Below are positions 7,377 to 14,972 of a stretch of 18,196 nucleotides of DNA, piece after piece. The stretch covers positions 1-18,196 of the forward strand of contig DFGL01000063.1 of the NCBI GenBank assembly GCA_002371215.1. Reading direction: 5' to 3'. Made by a program: the position numbers and the translations under genes. This DNA is from Ruminococcaceae bacterium UBA3751 (GTDB taxonomy: Bacteria; Bacillota; Clostridia; Oscillospirales; Acutalibacteraceae). Positions within the stretch are counted from its first letter, which is position 1, and every line of letters starts with the position of its first letter. The notes beneath the pieces are model-generated. The model did no database searches and was not told where the DNA came from. It saw nothing but the letters and a program-made list of their open reading frames with translations.

Positions 7377-8612
7377 TTATATATCGGTTGCAGGCTTACC
7401 GTTTTTGGTATAGCCCCTTGCTTCACTGTATTTTTTCATGAAATGCTTCCAGTTTCCGTTTTTGCCGTAGTTACCCGTTTCGCAAACATACCAGTGACCG
7501 TCAAGATAACATTCACACCAGAAATGCTGAATGCTCGGTACGCCGCCGCGGGCTCTGTATCCCTCTATAATACGGGATTTATAACCGAGATAATTAAGTA
7601 CTGCGGCAAATGCGCCGTTATATTGCAGGCACTGTCCTTTACGCTTAATAAATATAGCTTCAACGTAACTGAGGTTTTCGATTGAGCCGTAATCATATGC
7701 GTATGTGATATTCTTATTTATCCATTCAAGCGCATATTTCGCCATTTCAAGCTTTGAAGGGTAATTACCGTGGTAAACGCTCTCAAAGAAAGCGGCAATT
7801 ATCTGCTTGTCCTTTGATGAAACAGTTTGAGTCCAGTGTACGTAACTGATTTCGCCTTTAGTGTTAATTACGTCTATTTTGCCCTCTTCATACTCAGTCT
7901 GACTGTTTATAAGAGCGGCAATATCGTGGGTATTGTTATAAGTGCCTTTATTGGGTCTGATTCTTTTCCAGCTCGGCATTACTTCAATTATATAACCGTA
8001 ATTATTTGTATCGGCTTTTTTAATAGTATATTTTTTCTTTTTTGTTGTGTGATATTTTGGAGAAAACTTAGAACCTGTTAAAATATTGTACTTTGTATAT
8101 CTGATTATGTATTTTGGGTTATCGGGAAGCGCTTTTAGTTTTATGGTTACTTTACTGCTCGTTGTTTTAAGCGTAACGAGGCTATTGCTGATATATGAAG
8201 CCTTAACTTTTCCGCTGATTTTCTTTAAATGACGTTTTTTGTTGTTTTTATCGCGGTAATAAGGCCATATCTCATATTCGCAAACATAACCGAGTTCTGA
8301 CGGAGCCGTATCGTCAAATCTGTATTTGTAAGTTGTATCGCTTCTGCTTACAGTTTTCTTAACCTTTACCTTACCCGCTTTTACTCTGCTTTTGCCATTA
8401 ATTCTCTTATAAAGGTCAAAGCCTTTGATGACTTTAGCGCCTCTTACATCGATTGACCATTTAATAGTAACGGTTTTTGAATTTGCGCTTGCCTTTAGTT
8501 TGATATTTCTGACATACGAAAAGCCGTCGTTTGATTCGGAAGCGAAAACCTCAATCGGTGCAACGGTGATTATCATTGCAAGAGCAAGGATTACACATAG
8601 TATTTTTTTCAT
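7377..8612 (-). CDS. Secreted transglutaminase-like (papain-fold) protein
   Basis: A 411-residue exported protein. The start at 8612 is chosen over an ATG 22 codons upstream because it opens directly into a signal peptide (MKKILCVILALAMIITVAPIEVFA, here split as MKKILCVILA and LAMIITVAPIEVFA) and has AAAGGTG ahead of it. After cleavage come two basic beta-rich domains resembling fibronectin type III/Ig folds (about residues 28-135 and 138-235). A C-terminal transglutaminase-core domain follows (about 280-400). Cys328 in KGQCLQYNGAF and His363 in QHFWCECYLDGHW fit the catalytic Cys and His. The third position, usually Asp, is Glu378 in VCETGN. Such bacterial proteins can be proteases, cross-linkers or binding proteins at the cell surface; the substrate is unknown. 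No LPXTG or other anchoring motif is seen. It converges on rnmV and shares its terminator. A 66-bp gap separates it from tmcAL upstream. Confidence 0.8.
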   Translation of the reverse strand: MKKILCVILALAMIITVAPIEVFASESNDGFSYVRNIKLKASANSKTVTIKWSIDVRGAKVIKGFDLYKRINGKSRVKAGKVKVKKTVSRSDTTYKYRFDDTAPSELGYVCEYEIWPYYRDKNNKKRHLKKISGKVKASYISNSLVTLKTTSSKVTIKLKALPDNPKYIIRYTKYNILTGSKFSPKYHTTKKKKYTIKKADTNNYGYIIEVMPSWKRIRPNKGTYNNTHDIAALINSQTEYEEGKIDVINTKGEISYVHWTQTVSSKDKQIIAAFFESVYHGNYPSKLEMAKYALEWINKNITYAYDYGSIENLSYVEAIFIKRKGQCLQYNGAFAAVLNYLGYKSRIIEGYRARGGVPSIQHFWCECYLDGHWYVCETGNYGKNGNWKHFMKKYSEARGYTKNGKPATDI

Positions 8613-8678
8613 CTTTTCACCTTTGTTTATAACTGTAAATCTGACAAATTGATAACAAAAATTAATTAAATGTAACAT

Positions 8679-9740
8679 TTATATTATAATCATTTTTGCA
8701 GATTTGTCAATTCCGCACGGTTTAGGGGTGGAAAAACATAGGGAATGAATGTCCGTAAAACGGCTCTCTGCTTCAAAAAGTTTCTCTATATTATCGTTGG
8801 TATTCAATGCGTCAGAATACTTACTGATAACGGGTAATTCAGCTTTTTCAGCCATTTCCTTGAGCAAATCTTTGCCTTTGTTTGAAAAGCCGAGAACTCG
8901 GATATATTCAGGTTCCTTCGGGAAGGAATTATCTATTCCCAAAAACGCTCTTAAAACAATTCTTCTGATTCTTGAGAGGGTATAGCGCTTAGTTTTTACG
9001 GAGTCGTAAAGCTCTTCAATATTAGTTGCCGTTTTAACAGCGCTGACGATTCTGTTTTCAAGACCTTCATTTACGTCGTCGATTTTCAAAAAATCATCCG
9101 TGCTCATTGTTCTTAGTTTATACAGAATAGCCTTTTCGCAATTTTTAAGGCTTGCGGTTTCTTCTTTCGGAAGGCGCTTTCTGATTTCACTCGCTGAGTA
9201 TAATGCATCGTCACTGTCGTGTCCTTTTCCGATTCTTTCTATTGCAACAGCTTCAAGCTTTGTGCTAGAAAGATATTCAATTCCCAAAATATTATTCGGT
9301 GTTTTAAGAAGTTCTGATTTAATTATATTCTGACGGGCAGAAGGGTAAGAAATTCCTTTTTTTAACTCCTCTTTAATTTCGTTGCTCTTATCTTTTATAT
9401 TTACGGCGATATTTTTTAAAGCTTCAATGTCGTCTGTTTCTGCTCCGAAAGCCAGTCTTTCGCATATTCCTGTTGCTTCAAGTGTCTTTACTCCCGCATA
9501 TGCAAAGCCCTGCGCGGAAAGAGTTGAAAGCCAGGAAGGAATTTCAATAACTAAATCCGCACCGTTTTCAATTGCGCTCTTTGCACGCTCAAATTTTCCA
9601 TATACTGCCGCTTCTCCGCGCTGAACGTAGTTTCCGCTCATAGCGCATATTATGCAGTCGTTTTCGCCCTTAATTCTATCAAAAAGATATTTATGCCCCT
9701 TATGGAAGGGGTTAAATTCGCAAATTACACCAAAATTCAT
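8679..9740 (-). CDS. tmcAL: tRNA(Met) cytidine acetate ligase (TmcAL, YlbM family)
   Basis: A 353-residue nucleotidyltransferase-like enzyme. In B. subtilis, TmcAL uses acetate and ATP to make N4-acetylcytidine at the wobble base of elongator tRNA-Met. The N-terminus has the defining nucleotide-binding motif FNPFHKGHKYL (His13 and His16, HxGH type), then SGNYVQRGEAAVYGKFERAK and GADLVIEIP, all highly typical. SASEIRKRL near residue 180 is the second nucleotide-binding element (ISxxxIR type). At about 350 residues it is somewhat shorter than the roughly 400 of B. subtilis TmcAL, with a slimmer C-terminal half. The ribosome binding site AAAGG lies about 10 bases upstream. It is divergent from ackA; since TmcAL consumes acetate and AckA interconverts acetate and acetyl phosphate, the pairing is suggestive, but that link is inference. 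Confidence 0.88.
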   Translation of the reverse strand: MNFGVICEFNPFHKGHKYLFDRIKGENDCIICAMSGNYVQRGEAAVYGKFERAKSAIENGADLVIEIPSWLSTLSAQGFAYAGVKTLEATGICERLAFGAETDDIEALKNIAVNIKDKSNEIKEELKKGISYPSARQNIIKSELLKTPNNILGIEYLSSTKLEAVAIERIGKGHDSDDALYSASEIRKRLPKEETASLKNCEKAILYKLRTMSTDDFLKIDDVNEGLENRIVSAVKTATNIEELYDSVKTKRYTLSRIRRIVLRAFLGIDNSFPKEPEYIRVLGFSNKGKDLLKEMAEKAELPVISKYSDALNTNDNIEKLFEAESRFTDIHSLCFSTPKPCGIDKSAKMIII

Positions 9741-9770
9741 AAATTTGTACCTTTGTTTACAAAATTTTAC

Positions 9771-9800
9771 TTGACATTTATTTTATATATAATATATTAT
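9771..9800 (+). promoter_or_regulatory. Sigma-A-type promoter for ackA
   Basis: A consensus -35 box TTGACA at 9771-9776 is followed by an alternating A/T tract. -10 candidates are TATATT (9793-9798, 16-bp spacer) and TATTAT (9795-9800, 18-bp spacer). A TATAAT at 9788 is too close to the -35. Transcription would start about 35 bases ahead of the ackA TTG codon. The tract is nearly symmetric and could also contain the divergent tmcAL promoter, for which no convincing pair was found. Confidence 0.65.
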
Positions 9801-9840
9801 ATATTTTATAGAACAATATTTCAAGTACGGAGGCTATATT

Positions 9841-11064
9841 TTGAAAATTCTTGTTATTAACTGCGGTTCATCTTCACTTAAGTATCAACTTATGGATATG
9901 GAGAATGAATCTGTATTATGTAAAGGTGTTATTGAAAGAATCGGTCTTGAGATTACCGGTGGAGAGGAAAACGTTAACTTAAAGGTTAACGGAGAAAAAA
10001 TTGCTTACGATAAAGAGCTGCCGACTCATACCGATGCATTTAACGAAGTTAAGTATTTAATTTCCGAAAGCGAATACAAAGTTGTAGATTCATTTGACGA
10101 GATTGACGCTATCGGTCATAGGATAGTACAGGGCGGACCTTACTATAAGCATAGCGTTCTTGTAGACGCTAAGGTTGAAAAGGATATTGAGGATTTATCT
10201 CCTCTCGCTCCGCTTCATAATCCTGCTCATATTCAGGGCTACAGAGCCTGCCTTAACGTAGTAGGTCCCGACGTACCTCAGGTATTCGTTTTTGATACGG
10301 CGTTCCACGCTACTATGCCGCCTAAGGCGTATATGTTTGCTGTTCCTTATGAATACTATGAAAAGTATAAGGTTCGCCGTTACGGTGCTCACGGTACATC
10401 GCATAAATACGTATCATTAAGAGTAGCCGAAAAAATGGGCAAATCACCTGAAGATTTAAAGGTTATTACCTGCCACCTCGGTAACGGTTCTTCCGTTACA
10501 GCGGTTCAAAACGGTAAGGTTGTTGATACTTCAATGGGCCTTACACCGCTTGACGGCTTTATGATGGGAACCCGCTCCGGCGGAATTGACCCTTCCGTTG
10601 TAACCTTTATTATGGATAAGGAAAACTTATCTCCTAAGGAAATGGATACTATCCTTAATAAGAAGTCTGGCGTTGCCGCCATTTCCGGCGTTTCATCTGA
10701 CGACAGAGATATCTGCGCCGCTCAGGCTGAGGGCAATGAGAGGGCTATCCTTGCCCATGAAATGCAGGCTTATCAGATTGCTAAGTTTATCGGGGCTTAC
10801 ACAGCGGCTATGAACGGCGTTGACGCTATTGTATTTACCGGCGGCATCGGCGAAAACGGCTTCTGGCTTCGTTCAAAAATCTGTTCTTATCTTGGCTATC
10901 TCGGCGTTAAAATTAACGAAGAGCTGAATGAAAAGACGGTTAAAGGCGCAGAAGTTGAGCTTACAAATGAAAACGACAAAGTAAGAGTATTTATTCTTGC
11001 AACTGACGAAGAGCTTATGATTGCAAGAGATACACAGGATATAGTTAATTCTTTAAATAAATAA
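9841..11064 (+). CDS. ackA: Acetate kinase
   Basis: A full-length 407-residue acetate kinase, which converts acetyl phosphate and ADP to acetate and ATP in fermentation. Family residues are in place: Asn7 in VINCGSSSLKY, Arg94 in GHRIVQGG, Asp152 in FDTAFHATMP, His184 in YGAHGTSHKY, Arg245 in MMGTRSGGIDP, the GGIGENG motif around 335-340, and a Glu pair at 390-391 in ATDEELMIARDT. The start codon is TTG, supported by GGAGG 7 bases upstream and by the conserved residues starting immediately after it; no ATG would keep the N-terminal Asn7 strand. The usual partner pta is not adjacent. It is divergent from tmcAL and 47 bp ahead of a YdbC-type gene with no terminator between. Confidence 0.97.
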   Translation: MKILVINCGSSSLKYQLMDMENESVLCKGVIERIGLEITGGEENVNLKVNGEKIAYDKELPTHTDAFNEVKYLISESEYKVVDSFDEIDAIGHRIVQGGPYYKHSVLVDAKVEKDIEDLSPLAPLHNPAHIQGYRACLNVVGPDVPQVFVFDTAFHATMPPKAYMFAVPYEYYEKYKVRRYGAHGTSHKYVSLRVAEKMGKSPEDLKVITCHLGNGSSVTAVQNGKVVDTSMGLTPLDGFMMGTRSGGIDPSVVTFIMDKENLSPKEMDTILNKKSGVAAISGVSSDDRDICAAQAEGNERAILAHEMQAYQIAKFIGAYTAAMNGVDAIVFTGGIGENGFWLRSKICSYLGYLGVKINEELNEKTVKGAEVELTNENDKVRVFILATDEELMIARDTQDIVNSLNK

Positions 11065-11065
11065 A

Positions 11066-11093
11066 TTGAATTTAATACATTTATTAGTATAAT
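11066..11093 (+). promoter_or_regulatory. Possible promoter for the ydbC-like gene
   Basis: TTGAAT (11066-11071) and a perfect TATAAT (11088-11093) are separated by 16 bp in the gap after ackA. The expected start would fall near 11100, inside the AAGGAGGGGGAG ribosome binding region. The leader would thus be only about a dozen bases long, which is why confidence is limited. Readthrough from ackA is an equally good source of transcript. Confidence 0.35.
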
Positions 11094-11111
11094 AAAGGAG
11101 GGGGAGTACAA

Positions 11112-11327
11112 ATGCCTGAAATCAAGTATGAAATCACAGAACATCTTGGCGTAATTTCAGAGACCGCGCGCGGTTGGACCAGAGAGGTAAATATGATTTC
11201 CTGGAACGGACGTGAGCCTAAGGTTGACGTAAGAGACTGGTCACCTGAGCATGACAAGATGAGTAAAGGTATTACCTTTACAAAGGAAGAGCTTCAGGAA
11301 CTCGCAAAGATTGCTGCAAAGCTCTAA
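11112..11327 (+). CDS. YdbC-type PC4-fold ssDNA-binding protein
   Basis: A 71-residue protein that looks like the bacterial YdbC branch of the PC4 (transcriptional coactivator p15) family. It is recognised by HLGVISETARGWTREVN, the SWNGREPKVDVRDWSPEH segment and the helix TFTKEELQELAKIAAKL. Structural work on a Lactococcus YdbC showed a PC4-like homodimer binding single-stranded DNA; its cellular role is not established. The W-x-x-E...SWN...D-x-R-W pattern is the family hallmark. A very strong ribosome binding site, AAGGAGGGGGAG, lies just before the ATG. It sits between ackA and a 13-bp hairpin, so it is probably the last gene of the ackA transcript. Confidence 0.85.
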   Translation: MPEIKYEITEHLGVISETARGWTREVNMISWNGREPKVDVRDWSPEHDKMSKGITFTKEELQELAKIAAKL

Positions 11328-11336
11328 TGAGTGCAT

Positions 11337-11369
11337 AAACGCTGCGATGTTTTCATCGCAGCGTTTGTC
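11337..11369 (+). terminator. Strong hairpin after ydbC, ahead of alaS (terminator or attenuator)
   Basis: A perfect 13-bp stem, AAACGCTGCGATG (11337-11349) with CATCGCAGCGTTT (11354-11366), closes a TTTT loop. It starts 10 bases after the ydbC stop. The 3' side has only a short T run (GTTTGTCA), so termination may be inefficient or factor-aided. It most likely separates the ackA-ydbC unit from alaS, whose start is 42 bases further on. Confidence 0.65.
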
Positions 11370-11410
11370 ACGCTTATTCAAAAATTCAACTCATAATGAG
11401 GTAATTATAT

Positions 11411-14041
11411 ATGGAATGGACATCACTTAATGATTTAAGAGAAAAGTATCTCTCTTTCTTTGAGAGCAAGGGGCATTTAAGGCTTCCGAGTTTTTCTCTT
11501 GTACCCAATAACGACAAGAGCCTTTTACTTATTAATTCCGGTATGGCACCAATGAAAAAATACTTTACCGGTGAGATTACTCCGCCGAGAAAACGCGTTA
11601 CAACGTGCCAGAAATGTATCCGTACCCCTGATATTGAAGAGGTTGGTAAAACTGACAGACACGGTACTTTTTTTGAGATGCTCGGTAACTTCTCATTCGG
11701 GGATTACTTCAAGAAGGAAGCAACAGCTTGGGCTTGGGAATTTTGTACTAAGGTTCTTGAAATGCCTGTAGATAAGCTTTACGTTACTATTTACGAAAAT
11801 GATGATGAAGCGTTTGAAATCTGGACTAAGCAGAACGGAGTTGATCCTTCTCATATCGTTAGACTCGGTAAAGAAGATAACTTCTGGGAGCACGGTTCGG
11901 GTCCCTGCGGTCCTTGCAGTGAGATTTATTTTGACCGCGGTGAGAAGTACGGCTGCGGTAAGCCTGACTGCGCGCCGGGCTGTGAGTGTGACAGATTTAC
12001 CGAATTCTGGAACAACGTATTTACTCAGTTTGATAACGACGGTAATAATAATTATACTCCTCTTGACCATCCGAACATTGATACCGGTATGGGTCTTGAG
12101 CGTCTTGCCTGCATTATGCAAGGTGTTGATAATATTTTTGAGGTTGACACCGTTCAGAATATTATGAATAAGATTGCCGAAATCGCCGGCGTTAAGTACC
12201 ACGATGATAAAAAGCAGGATATATCTCTGAGAGTTATTACCGACCATGTTCGTTCTTCAACATTTATGATAGGAGACGGCGTAATCCCGTCAAATAACGG
12301 CAGGGGCTATGTTCTTCGCAGACTTATAAGACGTGCTTGCCGCCACGGCAGACTCTTAGGAGTTAATAAGCCTTTCTTATATTCAGTATGCGATACCGTT
12401 ATAGCAGAAAACGCTACAGCTTATCCTGAACTTGGCGATAAGGCTGAGTTGATTAAAAAGGTAATTCTTTCTGAGGAAGAGAGCTTCGGTAAAACGATTG
12501 ACGCCGGTCTTGAACTTCTTGACGAATATATTGCAAAAACAGAAGGTACTGTTTTCAGCGGAGACGACGCGTTTAAGCTTAACGATACGTTCGGATTCCC
12601 GCTTGATTTAACAAAAGATATTCTTGAGGAGCGCGGTCTTACAGTTGATGAGGCAAGATTTAACGAGCTTCTTGATAATCAGAAGAAAACAGCGAGAGCT
12701 GCCCGTAAGGACGCAGGCGCTGACGCTTGGAAAGGCAGCAGCGTAAAGATAAACGCTGAAAAGACAAAATTTGTCGGTTATACTGATTTCAGCTCTGATT
12801 CAAAGATTCTTGCTATTGTAAATACCGACGGCGAGCTTGTTGATATGCTCGGTGCGGGTGAAAAAGGTACAGTTGTTCTTGATACCACTCCGTTTTACGC
12901 TTTAAGCGGCGGTCAGGTAGGCGATAAAGGCTGCATCGGCGGAGCAAATTCCGAATTTGCTGTTTTTGATACTACTAAAAACGACGACGGAATTTACCTT
13001 CATAACGGCGAGGTTAAAAACGGTGTGATTTCTGTTGGAGATAGCGTTAAGGCTGAAATTGATTCTATAAGAAGAAAGAGAATAATGCGTAATCACACTG
13101 CTGCTCATCTGCTCCAGGCTGCTCTTCGCGAGGTGCTCGGTAACCACGTTGAGCAGGCAGGCTCTCTTGTTGATGAAAATATCTGCCGTTTTGACTTTAC
13201 TCACTTTGAAGCTATGACTGACGACGAAATCAGCAGAGTTGAAGAAATAGTAAATGACTTCATTTTATCTAATGAAACAGTTCAGATGCTTGAAATGCCG
13301 ATTGAAGAAGCTAAAAAAATGGGCGCAATGATGCTTTTTGGCGAAAAGTACGGCGACATAGTAAGAGTTGTTAAAGCAGGAGATTTTTCAACTGAATTCT
13401 GTGGCGGAACTCACGTAGCCAACAGCGGTGAGCTGGGTCTTTTCAAAATTGTATCGGAGGCTTCCGTTGCAAGCGGTGTAAGGCGTATTACGGCATTAAC
13501 AGGCACAAACCTTATGAATCGCTTTAATCAGCTTGAAAACAGCCTGAAATCCGTTTCAGCAGCCGTTAAAGCTAATGAGAACGATTTTTCCGATAAAATT
13601 GTTGCTCTTGTTAATGAGAATAAGGAATTTTCCAAGAAGATTAATTCTCTTGAGGCTGAAATTACAAGACTTAAGAGTGCCGATATGTTCTCAGCACCTG
13701 AAATAATTAACGGCATTGAGGTTTATACCGCTAAGCTTGACGGCGCTGCACCTGACGCTCTTCGTTCTATGGGCGACGATATTAAAGCGCAGAAGGATGA
13801 CGCAGTTGCTGTAATTGCAGGCGTTAACGGCGCTAAAGCAACTATCGTTGCAGTTTGCGGAAAGAATGCTATTGCTAACGGAGTAAAAGCGGGCGACGTT
13901 GTCCGCGAGGTTGCTAAGCTTGCCGGCGGTGGCGGCGGCGGACGTCCCGATTCTGCTATGGCGGGCGCCAAGGATATTTCAAAGCTCGATGAGGCAATTG
14001 CTTCAACCGCAGATATAGTACGCAATATTTTAAACGCTTAA
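11411..14041 (+). CDS. alaS: Alanine-tRNA ligase
   Basis: A complete 876-residue alanyl-tRNA synthetase, which charges tRNA-Ala with alanine in the cytoplasm. The class II aminoacylation domain (about 1-240) contains EMLGNFSFGDYFKKEA and the GMGLERLACIMQG motif 3. A tRNA-recognition domain follows (about 245-450). The editing domain (about 480-720) carries the zinc-binding and editing residues H562 and H566 in NHTAAH, C664 and H668 in FCGGTHV. The C-Ala/DHHA1 domain ends the protein with the GGGGGGRPDSAMAGAKD stretch. The start has a GAGG ribosome binding site at 11398-11401, 9 bases from the ATG. No T-box leader is present in the 83 bp upstream, although such leaders are common ahead of aminoacyl-tRNA synthetase genes in Firmicutes. 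It heads a compact run with the next four genes. Confidence 0.98.
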   Translation: MEWTSLNDLREKYLSFFESKGHLRLPSFSLVPNNDKSLLLINSGMAPMKKYFTGEITPPRKRVTTCQKCIRTPDIEEVGKTDRHGTFFEMLGNFSFGDYFKKEATAWAWEFCTKVLEMPVDKLYVTIYENDDEAFEIWTKQNGVDPSHIVRLGKEDNFWEHGSGPCGPCSEIYFDRGEKYGCGKPDCAPGCECDRFTEFWNNVFTQFDNDGNNNYTPLDHPNIDTGMGLERLACIMQGVDNIFEVDTVQNIMNKIAEIAGVKYHDDKKQDISLRVITDHVRSSTFMIGDGVIPSNNGRGYVLRRLIRRACRHGRLLGVNKPFLYSVCDTVIAENATAYPELGDKAELIKKVILSEEESFGKTIDAGLELLDEYIAKTEGTVFSGDDAFKLNDTFGFPLDLTKDILEERGLTVDEARFNELLDNQKKTARAARKDAGADAWKGSSVKINAEKTKFVGYTDFSSDSKILAIVNTDGELVDMLGAGEKGTVVLDTTPFYALSGGQVGDKGCIGGANSEFAVFDTTKNDDGIYLHNGEVKNGVISVGDSVKAEIDSIRRKRIMRNHTAAHLLQAALREVLGNHVEQAGSLVDENICRFDFTHFEAMTDDEISRVEEIVNDFILSNETVQMLEMPIEEAKKMGAMMLFGEKYGDIVRVVKAGDFSTEFCGGTHVANSGELGLFKIVSEASVASGVRRITALTGTNLMNRFNQLENSLKSVSAAVKANENDFSDKIVALVNENKEFSKKINSLEAEITRLKSADMFSAPEIINGIEVYTAKLDGAAPDALRSMGDDIKAQKDDAVAVIAGVNGAKATIVAVCGKNAIANGVKAGDVVREVAKLAGGGGGGRPDSAMAGAKDISKLDEAIASTADIVRNILNA

Positions 14042-14053
14042 GAGGTAATAATT

Positions 14054-14386
14054 ATGTGTGTTTTTTGTGAAATTATAAACGGTAATATTCCTTCGGATAA
14101 AGTATATGAGGACGATATGATGGTTGCTTTTAAGGATTTAAACCCTCAGGCACCCGTTCATATTCTCGCTGTTCCGAAGGAACATATCTGCTGCGCTAAT
14201 GCTATAAACGAAGAAAACAGTAAATACGTTGCGCATATTTTTGAAAAGCTTCCTGAAATCGCTAAGGCTCAGGGAATTGAATCGTACAGAATTATTAATA
14301 ACTGCGGAGAGGATGCAGGGCAGACAGTTAAGCATCTGCACTTTCACCTCTTAGGCGGAGTTAAAATGGAAGAGGGGTTAATATAA
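14054..14386 (+). CDS. hinT: HIT-family nucleotide hydrolase (HinT type)
   Basis: A 110-residue histidine-triad protein, the normal size for the Hint branch. The triad HLHFHLLGG holds His94, His96 and His98; His96 would carry the nucleotidyl intermediate. The N-terminal CVFCEIINGNIPS element contains the CxxC that binds zinc in many bacterial HIT proteins, and PQAPVHILAVPKEH is characteristic. Hint enzymes hydrolyse nucleoside phosphoramidates and can hydrolyse aminoacyl-adenylates. Sitting 12 bp after alaS, a clean-up role for stray alanyl-adenylate is possible, but that is inference. The stop overlaps the next ATG by one base (TAATG), pointing to translational coupling. Confidence 0.92.
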   Translation: MCVFCEIINGNIPSDKVYEDDMMVAFKDLNPQAPVHILAVPKEHICCANAINEENSKYVAHIFEKLPEIAKAQGIESYRIINNCGEDAGQTVKHLHFHLLGGVKMEEGLI

Positions 14387-14952
14387 TGATTAAAGAGGGA
14401 ATGCAGAGAAAAGATAAGGAATACTATGAGCTTCATATTGCAGGCTTAACAAGGCAGCTTCAGAAATTTGCCGTTTCCGATAAGCTTGATATTGCTGCAT
14501 TTATACTTTTCGGCGACGTTGAGCTCGCAATTAACTGCGCAACAGAGCTTTTAAAAAAGGTTCCTGAGTTCGATTATATTGTAACTCCTGAAGCTAAGTC
14601 TATTCCTCTCGCTTATGAAATGAGCAGACAGAGCGGTAAGAAATACATTGTTGCGCGAAAGGGCGTAAAGGTATATATGGATAATCCGGAAAAGGTAGAG
14701 GTTACTTCAATTACCACTCAGAAGGTGCAGACCTTATATCTCGGTCACGAGGACGGAGATTTACTTACCGGAAAAAGAGTTCTTATTGTTGACGACGTTA
14801 TTTCAACGGGCGAGAGCCTTAAGGCTACTCAGCTTCTTGTTGAAAAGTTCGGGGGCAATATCGTAGCTTCCTGCGCTCCTCTCGCTGAGGGAGACGCTGC
14901 AGACCGTGATGATATTATATATCTTGAAAAATTACCGTTATTCTTTAAATAA
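14386..14952 (+). CDS. APRT-like phosphoribosyltransferase family protein
   Basis: A 188-residue type I phosphoribosyltransferase. The 13-residue PRPP-binding motif VLIVDDVISTGES lies at 132-144, with the paired acidic residues Asp136-Asp137. The preceding strand IVTPEAKSIPLAYEMS and the KYIVARKGVKVYM segment resemble adenine/xanthine phosphoribosyltransferases. This suggests purine salvage or a PurR-like regulator derived from such an enzyme. The first about 60 residues (LTRQLQKFAVSDKLDIAAFI and on) are predicted alpha/beta and do not look like a DNA-binding helix-turn-helix, so an enzyme is favoured. The exact base is not readable from the sequence; the usual apt gene is normally about 170-175 residues and differs at the N-terminus. 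Start overlaps the hinT stop by one base. Confidence 0.8.
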   Translation: MIKEGMQRKDKEYYELHIAGLTRQLQKFAVSDKLDIAAFILFGDVELAINCATELLKKVPEFDYIVTPEAKSIPLAYEMSRQSGKKYIVARKGVKVYMDNPEKVEVTSITTQKVQTLYLGHEDGDLLTGKRVLIVDDVISTGESLKATQLLVEKFGGNIVASCAPLAEGDAADRDDIIYLEKLPLFFK

Positions 14953-14972
14953 TTATTGCGGAGGACACAAAG

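Noticed and set aside
8613..8678. N-terminal extension of the transglutaminase-like gene to 8678
   Set aside because: The extra 22 residues would precede a textbook signal peptide that has its own ribosome binding site at 8612.
11365..11397. Possible alaS promoter (TTGTCA and CATAAT)
   Set aside because: The boxes are 21 bp apart, too far for a sigma-A promoter, and the first overlaps the hairpin's right arm.
11693..12247. 184-residue open frame antisense to alaS
   Set aside because: It lies wholly inside the strongly conserved catalytic part of alaS, has no ribosome binding site and its translation is low-complexity Ile/Thr/Val-rich with no motif; a shadow of the real gene.
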